Below are positions 43,330 to 54,670 of a stretch of DNA of 64,000 bases, piece by piece (position 1 is the first letter of the stretch; each line of letters begins with the position of its first letter). The translations under genes and the position numbers were made by a program. This DNA comes from Serinus canaria (taxonomy: Eukaryota; Chordata; Aves; Passeriformes; Fringillidae): positions 13,703,501-13,767,500 of the forward strand of contig NC_066333.1 of NCBI RefSeq assembly GCF_022539315.1. The letters are read 5' to 3'. Below the pieces are notes generated by a model that was not told the origin of the DNA, did not search any database, and was given only the letters and a program-made list of their open reading frames with translations.

Positions 43330-46300
43330 GATATTAATTTAAATAGATACTAATTCGTGTCCTTTCTTTCCCTCAGCACATGTACACATTGTCATGAAGC
43401 AGCTCCAAAGAACTGGATTTAAGGGTCAGTGAAATCTGCAGTAAATAGGTTTTATCTATTTATATCTCATTTGAAGGTTTCATAGGAAAAAATGTTACTT
43501 TAAGTTAAAAATAATTACAAAATTTTTAATGACCAAATAATGATGGTTTAGAATTTTTTAAAATTTACATAATGCTGATTATTTGCTGGCATGCAAATTA
43601 AGCCTCATGAAGTTAATATTTTCCTCACTTTTATGTAGGGATATGTAACTGAAGTCCAGTGTATGAATTATCCATCACCTGACTGCTGTGAATTAGGGTT
43701 CAGCTTTTAGAAGGTCCATGGCTACTTTTTTAATTATGAAAATTACCTGGTAAAATTCCTTCATTTATTGATGAGATCACATGTGGAGGAAGGTGCTTTC
43801 ACATATCAGCCAGGGTCACAGTGCAGGAGTATTTTGTGTGCTGCAGTGTGTGAAAGTTTGAAATGTGACAGGGCAGTCAGGTTTCAGGTAAATAGGTGAC
43901 ATTTCTCACTATGCTTAAAGGTGACGGATTTATCAGGAAAAAAAGTGCTATAAAGGAACAAACCCAAGAGCTCCATGGCTTCAGGACATGAGCAGACATA
44001 ACAGTGCCTGAAATTAGAAAAACTGGACTCAGTCTGCACTCACCTGCTTGCAGGAAGCCCCTCTGAAGGAAGCAATCCATGGATCCCATGGGCACAGGAA
44101 GCATTAGGAACATCCAGGCTTTCCTGCCTTAGTGGGATCTACAAACACACACATTTCACCACAAACACACCGGGGAAACCATTTGGCTTTCCCTAGCAAA
44201 AGAAAGTTGTGATTTTGCTGTTCTCAAAATGTTAGTAACAGACGATAGTGGAAACAGCACTTCTAGAATCTGTGAGGATCAGGTGCTTGGAACTCCATAA
44301 AATGTCTTAAATATTCATGTACTAGGGATTTATATAGTGGCATTTTAATTCTCAGTTCCTTAATACCATTGCAATGCTCTCCTTGCCTTGTTTTGGCCAC
44401 CACAAAACACTGACTTGACATTTACTGAGAATTTTTCATTTTATGTCCTTGGCTTTACAGTTCCACATAAATCAGCTTTTCTTAATTACATCCATATTCA
44501 TTTCCTAGGAAGGCACAAATACTCTGCTAATGCACTTTCTCTATTATACTTTCTCAGGAATCTGTGTCTGCAAGCACTCAATCATCTGGCAGGAGCAGGA
44601 GCTTCAATTGCTTCCTGGCTCCCATCAGAGCAGGGCTGGAGCATGTTGAATGCAGGGGAGAAGGTAACTCACATTTGGCACTGTGACTTCCCTGTCCCTA
44701 AGCAGATTTAGGGGGTCAGGCACAAGGCCCAGCAGTTCAGTGCCTCTGACCCAGGAGGATGCTGAAGCTGGGACAACCACTCAGACCCCAAGGCCTGGCT
44801 CATTTGTGTTCTGGGATGAGAATTCAGAGTCAGAACCAGATCCCCAGCTGCTCTCTTTGGTGAGGATTTGTCTGTTCTGAGGTTCAGGGGAGTCAGCTTC
44901 CCTTTGGCTTTGGGTTTTTGACAAAATCTGAGACGTTAACCTCAGCCTGCAATAAAGATGAACCTCACTGCCAATATAAACACTATAATCAAATAGATTT
45001 TCCAGTGGACTATGTAGAAATCCAACTGCAAGGCTCCACAACCTTCTGCATATCAACAGTAAAAAATAATGATGACTAATCAATAATATTTATTTGAGGG
45101 CCTGTCAGGATCCCAAGTACAAGCCTGGATTGCAGTCTTGGCAGAAATGAATTCCGTGACAGATTGCCTGCTGAGTTCAGTGCAGGGATGACTTCAGCGA
45201 CAGATTTCAGTGGCTGGCATTCCAGAGCTGAGGCAAGTGCTGATACCAGGATCAGCAGGAGCAGGGGCTGTGCAGGGGCCAGGACTGCTTATCAAACTCT
45301 TCCTTGCTTTAGAACATGTTTATTACCTGCCCTGTGCCATGCTGCAGGAGACATGGGCAAAGAGAGTAACTAGTGCCAAGGACAGCAATTGTGAGCATCA
45401 TCTCCTCCTCTGTTCCTGCCACATTTTACCCTCTCTCTCCAGGCATTGTGGCAATTAAAAACTTTCTCATAGACTGGTTGTTACTGTCCAAGGGGAAGTA
45501 TATTAGAACCAGAGAGAGAAAAATGAATTGCACCTTTTAATCCAAAACTAGATCTGGAAACGGAGCCACTGAGAGGGATTTCAACAAAGCAGAGAGCATA
45601 AAGTGGGAAGTTGTCCCTGAACTGACTGTTCAACAGAAACTGGCACCAATGCTGGCAGGTGCCTGAGCAGCACAGGAGCTGGGGGGCTTAGTGGGTCTTA
45701 AAGATCATTGGGAGATCAGTGGTCCTAATGCTGATTAACTTACTTGTATTTATTATATAATTAATTATGTTGTGTGTAAAACCATCAATAGTTGTCTTAA
45801 TTATTTTGTATTTGAATAAGACCCAAGCATGACACTGCTTCTGAACTAGTACTAGGATGAATCTGGGCACAGTTTTGACCTGATGCAGCAGCACAACGCA
45901 TGTGCAATTAAACCTATTCAGCTTGGGAGTGCTAATCGTCTCCCCTCTGGTGTGAAGTGTTTAGTCTCTTACAATGCAGTGATTTTACTGATTTTTCCAG
46001 AGGTTGTATTGTGAGAAACAATACCCACTTCTGCAATAGAAAAAGTAGATTAAGACTATTAGCATCAACTTCGGTTTCATTTTGTTCACTCTGTACACAC
46101 AGGAGAAAAATCATGTCAAGACTCCTTTTCTCCTTCTTCCCCACTGTTTGAATTTTAGCTTTACCATCAATCTTTTTACACAAACTTTGTAAATTCTCAT
46201 CTTTCTTCTAGCTCTCTGTTGACAGCTGTCACACTGCAAACCACCAGGAGAAACCTCCTGAGCTGAATGAGAACAAGATCTTGTCCATCACTCAGGACTG

Positions 46301-48160
46301 CTGTCACACCACCTCTCATCCTTCCCCCATTTTCTCAGCCCTGTCATTGCAGATTTTACCCCGAGGCAGGCAGTGGCTCCCTTCTGCTCCAGCTTCTGCT
46401 GCCACATCTCCCTCCCCTCCTGTTCTCTCCCCTACACTAAAAACCTCTGCCTGCACTCAGTGTTTCTGCCTCCCAACACCCTCCTTTCTATCTGGCTCTA
46501 GTTTCCTCCCCTCCCATGCCTAATTCCAGTTTCTAAACTTTTCTCACATGGTTTTCCATACTGTAATCATAGACTGAGTACCAACATCATGGCTGGGAGT
46601 GTTCCCAGCTGGAAACTCCTTGATATTGCTGCTCTGGGGGAACTCTCTATCCTCTTCAGTCTCCATCCCAACTTTATCTTACCTTGTCTTCTGGTAAGTA
46701 TATACAGCAAGATAAAAACTTACTACATACCTTCACTTGCTCCCAGAATTCAGGAGAGGGAATGATGCCCAACAGCCTGTTCAGTTCTCCTCTCTCGATT
46801 CCAAGCCTCTGTGTTTGAGCTGTTGTGTCCTTTGCACAGATCTTCGTGCTGTGTTCACTCCCTTAAATATCTCTCAAATGTCATTTCTGTCTCCAGCTGC
46901 ATTATCATACCCCACTACACTCAGTTCCTCCAACCTTCAGACACTTCTGCTTACTCAAATCCAGCCCTTAGAGCAGGTCTGTGGGTGGTTCTTCTGGAGC
47001 TGTTGTATTTTTTGTATTAAGTGATGGCTAAAAAGTGGTCAGTGGCAAGGCACAAATAAAATAGTGTTGAAATAGGAAGGTGCTCAGGTTTGGGGCTGTG
47101 TATTTTAGGGAGGAGCAGACTGGCTCATGCAGCCACGAAATTAACTGAGAGATTCTGAATGTGGTTCTGACTTAGCAACATTTTGAAATGTTTCCCAACA
47201 TACTTCAATAACATGCTTCAATAATTGTGCCATCAGAGGAAAAATAGCTACTCTTGGAAGGCAAAATTATGTTTTTATAGGAAAACCAAACCAGCTCTCT
47301 TTGCTTTCCTTCCTTGAGACAGATTGCACACGTGTCTCAGGTGTACCTCAGTTCTAGGGGCTCTTTAACACCAAAGCACCAGCTTTGGTTTTAAAGTTTT
47401 GTGTATTCCCTGGTTTTTTAATTTACATTCCCGTGTAAAAGATTTTGTGACTTCCTGACTCTTTAGACCACTGATGTGAAGATGCCATGGGAGCACCCAG
47501 TGAAACCCAGGTGTGACTTGCAGAGACAAGCAGGGGATTTCTATATCCCACTGAGCCAGAAAGTCCCAAAGCAGCCTCAGAAACACAATGTCACCGAATT
47601 CTTCATAAACACTGCTTCAGTGAGTTGTGATAAACAGCATGTACAGATTGTCAGGACACCAGTCACCTGAAAATACAGGAGATCCTAATTTACATGAAGT
47701 CTAAAGAACTGGTGACAACTTTTCTCTGCTTTTATACCTCAGGCAAGGAATCAAATTTCCTTTCTAGTATTGTGAGGCTGAACTCTAGTGTGTCACTGAA
47801 CCAGAAAGGGTGTGAACACTGAGGATGGAGGGAATTACACTTTACTTCCTCCTCCAAGTGCTTGTGTCTTTCTGAAGTAACAAAAGCCATCCATTCCTGC
47901 CACTCCTAAAGGCCTTTTTAGAATTCATCCTTGTTTGTTGAAGAGATCTTGAGCAGTGTTGTGATCCACAAGGAAGAGCTGCATGTGGGGTCTTGTCCTG
48001 ATCCAATGTTCCTGCTGCAAAACGGGATGTCCAGTGGCTCTGCACAGGTGTGTGTGAACACACGTGCACAGGGCTCACCAGAGAGATCACGGCCCCACCT
48101 TGGGCGCTGGCCTGTTCTCAGGGTGTTAACCCAAAATGTGAAGGCACACAGAGGGGTTCC
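43330..48160. other. DPM1–ADNP intergenic stretch, no gene seen
   Basis: Mostly AT-rich unique sequence with only short, unremarkable open frames. The 45.7-45.85 kb part is extremely AT-rich with TAATTA cores. No LINE tail was recognised until 48.16 kb, and no RNA gene. In human the two genes are also adjacent and in tandem. Confidence 0.55.
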
Positions 48161-48235
48161 TGTGCAGGGCCACGAGTTGGACTCGATGGTCCTGGTGGGC
48201 ACCTTCCAGCTCAGCACATTCTGTGGTTCTGTGAC
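48160..48235 (+). mobile_element. CR1 LINE 3' end fragment
   Basis: GGCCACGAGTTGGACTCGAT, then GGTCCTGGTGGGCACCTTCC, then AGCTCAGCACATTCTGTGG and TTCTGTGACG. This is a sense-strand CR1 3' end with two terminal octamers (ATTCTGTG, GTTCTGTG). Only the last 75 bases or so are clear. Confidence 0.88.
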
Positions 48236-48454
48236 GAATTTGGATTTCAGAACGTGGCAGCACATAAATCTCACAGCTCCTGTGTGGCCTCACAGAATTC
48301 CCTGACCAATGCCACTGTCCCAGCCCATGGCAAGCTGGGCAAAGGGTGTCAAAGCGAGGCTCCCGCATGGCCATCGCCTCACATGACGCCTCCTCCCCTC
48401 CCCGGGCTTGGGACCCCCAGCCCCGGCCAGGCTGCGATGGGCACAAGCCCAGAG

Positions 48455-48842
48455 TCAGTATGGCTGGGAGGGACTCAGTGGCTCAGCTGGTGCCAGCCCC
48501 CTGCTCCAGCAGCGCCAGCCCAGAGCACATGGCACAGGACTGCGTCCAGACTGTTCTGGAATGAGATCACACAGCCTCTCTGGCCTTTGCTCAGGGCTGG
48601 GCACTGCCCAGGGCAGCAGCTCTGCCTCCTGTGCCAGAGGAATTGCTGGGATCAGTCCCTGCCTGCAGCTCTGGGACCATTGCTGGGCCTGGAGCAGACC
48701 TGGGCCTGCTCTGACCGCCTGCAACCAGGGACAGCCAGGGCTGAGGCCCCTCTCCAGCCTGATCAGCCCCATCTCCCTCAGCCATTCCTGAGCCCTTCCT
48801 GAAGGGTCTGGAGATGCTCCAGACCCTTCAGCATCCTCGCGA
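48455..48842 (-). mobile_element. CR1 LINE fragment, inverted, next to the ADNP CpG island
   Basis: The plus strand reads TATGGCTGGGAGGGACTC, CCCCCTGCTCCAGCAG, CACAGGACTGCGTCCAGAC, ACAGCCTCTCTGG, CCTCTCCAGCCTGATCAGCC and GAGATGCTCCAGACCCTTCA in that order. This is the reverse complement of about 390 bp of CR1 3' region, with the 3' end on the left. It stops where the CpG island begins, and it converges on the plus-strand CR1 tail 220 bp away. Diverged, with no coding potential. Confidence 0.85.
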
Positions 48843-49036
48843 CCTCCGACGGATGGGCACGGCAGGCCCGGGCCCCCTCGAGGCCGGGTCGAAGGCCCGT
48901 CGGGCCGGGGTAGCAGAGCGGGCCGGGCGGGGCTGCCCCGGGGCACGCGGGAGCGGCTCGGACGCGGCCCGGGCACTGCCCTGAGGCACCGCCGCCGCCG
49001 CACGAGGCCGGCGCGCGCTCCCGGGACCGCCCCGTG

Positions 49037-49066
49037 GTCACGTGCGCGCCCCCCGCGGTCACGTGC
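49037..49066. promoter_or_regulatory. Twin GGTCACGTG E-boxes
   Basis: CACGTG occurs at 49,039-49,044 and again at 49,060-49,065, each preceded by GGT, with starts exactly 21 bp apart, or about two turns of the helix. The flanks suit USF, MITF/TFE or MYC-type bHLH-ZIP factors. They lie about 400 bp upstream of the probable ADNP start. Confidence 0.7.
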
Positions 49067-49413
49067 CCCGCCCCGCTCGGGCCCCCGCCCCGGCGGCGGC
49101 GGCCCCTCAGGACGGGATGTAGTCCCGGCCGGGGGCGCGGCGGAGGGATTCCCGCGCCGGACCCAGCCGCAGGGCGCGGCGCCTCCTAGCGGGGCCGGGG
49201 TAGATCCCGCCGCCGCCGCCGCCGCTATGGCCGCGGCCGCCCCGGTGCGCCCCGCGGGGGCCCCCCCGCGGTGGGGCCGTGTCACCGCCCAGTGCCGCGG
49301 GCACGGCGGGGCCGGTCCCGCGGGGACCCCCGGGGCTCTCCCGCCCCCCCGGGGCGCGGCCCCCTCCCCTCCCGCCGGACAATGAGTCCCGTATGCTAAT
49401 GAGGGTCTGGCGT

Positions 49414-49443
49414 CACTTCCGCTCTTTCTCGGCCGCCATCTTG
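49414..49443 (+). promoter_or_regulatory. ADNP: ETS-type and YY1 motifs at the probable ADNP start site
   Basis: CACTTCCG (49,414-49,421) fits the ETS/GABP core, and GCCGCCATCTTG (49,432-49,443) is a consensus YY1 site. In housekeeping promoters a YY1 site in this orientation commonly sits just downstream of the start of transcription, which places the ADNP start near 49.40-49.44 kb. The last step is inference. Confidence 0.75.
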
Positions 49444-49743
49444 GCCCGGGCAGGCTCTGGGCAGCGGGACCCGGCTGTATTGTCTGAGGGGCCCGGGCGC
49501 TGCCCCCGCCCGCGCCCCCGCCCCGGGCACCCGGCCCAGTGACCGCCGCTCCCGCCCCCGGGGCCGCTCCGCACCGCCCGCCCCGCACACTGCACCCCCC
49601 CCCCGTCATTTCCCCCTTTGTCTCCCCCGCGCCGCCGGCGGATCCGCTCCGCCCGCCCGCCCCGGGACCGGGCGGCGCCGGGGAGGTTCCGGCGGCCCCC
49701 CCCCCGCCCCAGCCCGCCCTCGCTGCGAGGAGAGCCCGGTCAG
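49420..49743 (+). other. ADNP: Candidate ADNP non-coding exon 1
   Basis: The proposed exon runs from about the YY1 site to a strong donor, CAG/GTAGGTGCG, at 49,743/49,744. The start is approximate. No in-frame link to the ADNP coding start is implied, because mammalian ADNP has several 5' non-coding exons. Further non-coding exons downstream could not be identified from sequence alone. Confidence 0.5.
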
Positions 49744-52700
49744 GTAGGTGCGAGCGCGGGTCCGCGGTGCGAGCCGGGCGGGGACAGCGCCCGACCGCCC
49801 CCTCCCTCCCCCGGGCATCCCGCGCCGTGCCCGCCGCCCTGCCCGCCGCACCGGGCATGCAGAGCTGGCAGCCGCCCCTCCCCGCCCGCACACATGTTGA
49901 GGAGCCCCAGCGGCTGCGAGGACCGCGGCGTTGCTCCCTCCCCGCCGCCGGCTCCGGCCGCCTCCCTTTCCCACACGGACGTGTCCCGGCAGCCCGAGGG
50001 AGCGGGACCGCTTGCTGCCGGCCGCGTCCGACATCCCGGTGTGCAGCTGCACCGGGCCCCGCCGGCGGAGTTGGTGCTGGAGCGGCGCCGGGGACGCGAT
50101 GAATGGGAGCAGCCGAGGGGTCCCTGCCCGCGGGAAAAGGCGGGATCCGCCGCTGCCATCCCGAGCCGCAGCCGCGGGATGGAGCGCCGTTGCCTCACCC
50201 ATCCCTGACCCGGGCTGCAGTTACCGACACCCGGTGCTGAGACAAAGGCGGGGGACACCAAACCCGGAGCCTGGCAGCCGCACCGGACAGATACCCCCGT
50301 GCCACGCACTCCCTTCTCCCGGCGGCTGCAGCCCGGGCGGGGGGTCCCAAACAAGTGGCAGTGCGTGCGCGGTGCCGGGGTGACGGCGCACCCCCGGTGC
50401 CTCGGGGCAGCGGCCGCGGGCGTGACACCCCGGCCCCCCCGAAATCCGCCGCAGCCCGGCCGGGGCGCTGCGCGGCGGCAGCCGGCAGGGGGCGCCCTGC
50501 GCGGCGGGCACCGCTGCGGCGGGGGGCGGGGGATGGACCGGGCACCGGGCGGCCCGGCCAGGCTCGTGGGCTCGTGTCACCGCCCGGCCGGGGCTCGCGG
50601 GCCCGCTGGCTGTCCCTACGCTGGGCACGGGGCTGCAGCAGCCCCGGGTGTGGGGCGAGCCTCGAGGGGCTTTGTCTGGGACCGTAGGGCAGAGGCCCCG
50701 GAACTGGGTGCTCCCAGGTGTTGGTGGTTGTTGGTTGTATTTAGACCGTTTGGTAGGTCAAAGAGGTTTGCATTCCTTGTAGAGAAATCCCCCTTTTTCT
50801 AAGTTGTGGGGTTTTTTCTCCTAGCTGTGTTTCTATTTATTTTTGCTGCTGTTTTCTATTTCTGTTTGGAGGTGTGAGGTAACGGAGGCAGAGGATTCCC
50901 GCCTGTCAGGGTAGCATGGACCGACCTTAGCTGGCTGCTGTGCAGCTCAGCCTTGTGTGCCTCAGCAGTGCTCCCTCCTGCAGGGTCTCCTACTTGGAAA
51001 ACTTTCACTTCAGGACTCTGCGAACTCATAATCACAAGTTGTCATCCTTCTAGGTGAGAAAGATGGATCAGTCTGCTTAAGAAACAGAAAAGCCTTTTTT
51101 TTCTGCTTTTAATAACAAACCAAACCAAAGCTTGGCTCCTTTGCAGATGTGCAGTTGCAGATGTTGGGCAGTAATTTGATATCAGTAGATGGACATCTAC
51201 CATGATATGTGCTGAAATCTTAAAAGAGACAACAGAAGAGAAACACCCTGTTGTTAAGAGAATTATGCCAGATGCTGATTGGTTGTAACATAACGGTTAC
51301 CTTTTCTGAAAATTTTTACAGCAAATACGTGCAACTTCAGTCTAACTAGAGATGTCCTTTTTGACACACGAGAGATAACTTGTTCTCCAAAACTGATACT
51401 AAACTAGATGGTTTTGCACTATTTTTGGTAGTTAGCTGCCCTTTGCTCAACTTAGCATTATTTCTTAGCTAGCATTCAGGAGTGTCTTTTTGGTATCCAG
51501 CAGACACGAGATGCTCCCAGGGGACATCTCTGAGATCATTGAAAACTGATACCGTTTTAGTGCCCCGTTACTAGAAGTAGTTTTTTTTTTTTGTTTGAAT
51601 TGAAGTGCTGGTCCATCAGACAGGTTTGTAGAAGGCATCTCTTTAGGTTACTGCTATTTCTGCTTCGGGGTGTGTTGTCATGAAGAGCCTGCAGTGCACT
51701 TGTGTTAGGCTGAGGGAGGTAGCTGCTGCTGGATGTGCAGGTGATTCCTTTGCCTGCAGGTGAGACAGACCTAGTGTCACAGTTGGCAATGAAAAGTCTT
51801 CACAGGAGAGGAAGACTGAAGAGGAACTTCCTGACTGTTTTGGAAAGTTCATGCCCTGCAGCATTCAGCATCAGCTGCATAAGCATGGCACCCAGGAAGG
51901 TGTGTGTGCTCCTCAGGCTGACAGGAGGAACGTGATGGATTTTCTGTGTGTGCAGGGCAGAAGTTGCCAGTGGTCAGAAGTGCTCCCTGCCACTGACAGT
52001 GGTCCCTGTTATTGCTTCAGCGTGTGGGTTAAGTGTGAGCTCTCACTTGTTGGTGCTGTCCAGAGTCCCTGTGCTGTTGTGAGCACTGTGAGCTGTAGGG
52101 AAAGGCAGGACACATGTTCTGGGGCAGGTGGGTTGTGCTGCTCACACACTGCACGGTGAATAATGGCTAATTATTCCCAGCTCAGATTTGCCACTGTAAT
52201 AACATAAACACTGAAGTAAACATTGACGTTTACAGTAGAATTGCTGTAATACAGAAATGTATCAGAATCTTATCAGTAGTCCTGAGTGATATGGTCCAAA
52301 TGTGCATTTTATAGCTTGTTATTGAGATGGCAGCTGATTTGATTGATGCAAAGAAAGAAATTGAATCAAGTGATTTTGTGGAAGCAAAGATGGTGCTCCT
52401 GGGTTAAGGTGTTTGTTTTGAGGTAGCTGCAAGTAGTGTTTAGCAGCTTCATAGTAAATGTGTTGGGGTGGTTTTTGTGGGGTTTTATTTTCAGAAGGGA
52501 AAGTCATCTTTGCTCCACTACTTGAGAGGTTTAAGGGAGACAAAATTCTGTCTGGGAATGAACAAAGCACTATCAGATCTGAGGAGGACTAGTTTAAAGA
52601 CTGTAGGAGAGGTGCCAGGAGAGGCAGGGAACAGCTCTGGGGCTGCAGCTGCTCAGTGTGTTGTTTCACAGGTGCCATTGGAGCTGGTCTACCTGCATGG

Positions 52701-52904
52701 GAAAAATTGACAAATCTTTAAAAGTCATTAGTGCAGCAGAATTTGTATATTATTTAAGCTACATGTAGTGTGATTATTTTCTTTAAGATGCATGCACCAT
52801 GCTTGTTTAAAAAGGCAGCAGCTGACTGTGCTGGCCTGTATCTAAACAAGCATCACACGATTTTTTTTGTTATATAGAGTCAAGAGCTGCTCTGTGCCTA
52901 GATT

Positions 52905-52937
52905 TATATATATAATGTATATATGTGTATATATAGG
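52905..52937. repeat. TA/TG dinucleotide tract
   Basis: Imperfect alternating ATATATAT with a few TGTATAT steps over about 33 bp, in the ADNP upstream intron. Confidence 0.85.
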
Positions 52938-54602
52938 GTATGGTTCCTATGAACATAATTATAACAGGATAATTTTTAATGTGGAGATAGTTCTGCTCAC
53001 ATAAATAAATCTGTTGCTAGTGGTGTTTCTTGATAGTGTATGAGATGGAGATGACAATGAAAGGTGCTACTCTGAGTCTCTGCACTGGAAAGAAAAAGAG
53101 CCCTCGTTGATGTTAATTTAGTTTAATCAAAAAGAAATCCTATTCTTTCATTATATGTGGGAGGTATACTTTGCCTTACCTGACACATTTGGGAAGAATG
53201 CCCTTGCTCTCCTAGGCAGGATGGCCAAATTGGCCTGTTCCTTTGGAACTTTCAGGAGGAACTGAAGTCTGGTTTGAAAATCAAATTTGAATAAGGCTTT
53301 TCGAGAGGGTGTAACTCCTGTTTATCTACCTGAGGTCCATGTGCCTCCAGGCAAGAACTGCATTGTTCAGAGCTTCACTGCAGCTCTGCTGTCAGAAGGC
53401 AAACAGGAGCTTGTATTTAGTGTCTCTGATTTTTCTGTAGTGCTCTTGAATGTGAATGAGGGTTGATGGTTTGGAGTAAGAGTGGAGTAAATACCATTTT
53501 TTCTGCAGTGAGTCACTTTCAGTTACCGCCATTTATATCCTTACTGGTTTGTTGGGGTTTTTTTAAGGTGGCATTAAAGATTATTTAGATGAAAACTGAG
53601 AGTTGCTGTTGAGTCCAAGGCCTGTGTTGTTGACCTTGTGGACACATCACACCTGCAGATGTATGCAGATCATTTGACAAAAATCTTTCATTCAATATCT
53701 ACTTCTCAAGTTGTATCTTAAACAATTTAGAAGAAACAAAAATAAAGCAACTGTGTGAGCAGCTGTTCCCTGAGGGAGCACTCCCGCTCCTCCAGTCCTG
53801 CAGGTGGAGGAAAGGGCCTGCTCTAAAGCCTGCCTTCACTTTTGGCTGTTTCTTCCCTGCCCCAGCTCCTCTCCCAGGTCTCAGGCAATGCTCTCTTTCA
53901 CCCTGTTCTCCCTCTGTGTGCATTGATTTCTGATGGGACTCTGGATCTCACAGCTTGTGCTCGTGCTGCAGCTGGGCCAAGGAAGCTGTTAGTGATGCAG
54001 CTTCATAGCAGCAGCAGTAAGGGGACAAAATGGCTCTGGAAGTCCAAGTGGACAAGATAGTGGTCTTCAAGTGCTTTTTTCACCTAAATAGTCAAACTCA
54101 AGTTTGTGATCTTCTTTTTTGTTTTGTTTCCCCATTGCTGCTGCTGTTGCTTTGAAGCCCTTTGCCTATCGAAGGTTCCTGAGGCCGATGGAAGACAGCA
54201 GTAACTGAGGTGGACTAAGGTTGGAATGTAGGCAGGGATTGGAGCCTTTGGGAGCTATGCTTAGACAGAAAGGGAGAGGTAAGAAATGTGCAGTGTAAGA
54301 CTGAGTTGAAGCTCTTGTTTACAGCCTTTCCCCGTGTTGTAATGGCAGCGTTTGTGCCTCGCGTGTGTGAAGTGTAAGGCAAGGGAAAACAAGCAGCACC
54401 AGCCTCCTTCAGTGCCTATTTTTACCCTCGGAAAACTCAGATGCAGCCAGTTGGCGAGATCCCTCCAGTATCTGCTGGATCTGCTGTCTGAGACAGCGTG
54501 CATTGGCGGGGCTTTGGATGAGCTGGGGAAAGTATTGCTGTGCTCTTTTGTGTGCCTGTGGCTGCTGAGGGCACAGCAGGGCTGCTCTGGCTGTGAATAC
54601 CT

Positions 54603-54670
54603 GAGTGCCTGTGTGTGTGTGTGCTCTGTGTGTGTGTGTATCTATCTGTGTCTGTCTCCGTGTGTGTGGG
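54603..54670. repeat. GT-rich microsatellite
   Basis: Short runs of GTGTGTGT broken by CTCT, ATCTATCT and CTGTCTCC. The tract is too interrupted to be highly variable. Confidence 0.85.

Larger units (their letters stand above)
48843..50720 (+). promoter_or_regulatory. ADNP: ADNP CpG island and promoter
   Basis: Nearly 1.9 kb of very GC-rich, CpG-dense DNA, the strongest island in the window. It carries paired CACGTG boxes, an ETS-type site, a YY1 site and a strong splice donor (CAG/GTAGGT at 49,744). It lies 14 kb upstream of the first ADNP coding exon on the same strand, consistent with the long non-coding 5' part of mammalian ADNP. The long open frames seen here on both strands reflect lack of AT. 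There is no TATA box. Confidence 0.85.

Noticed and set aside
48455..49891. 478-codon minus-strand open frame across the ADNP CpG island
   Set aside because: GC-rich island sequence joined to an inverted CR1 fragment. The lack of stops is explained by composition. A divergent non-coding transcript is possible, but the frame itself is not supported.
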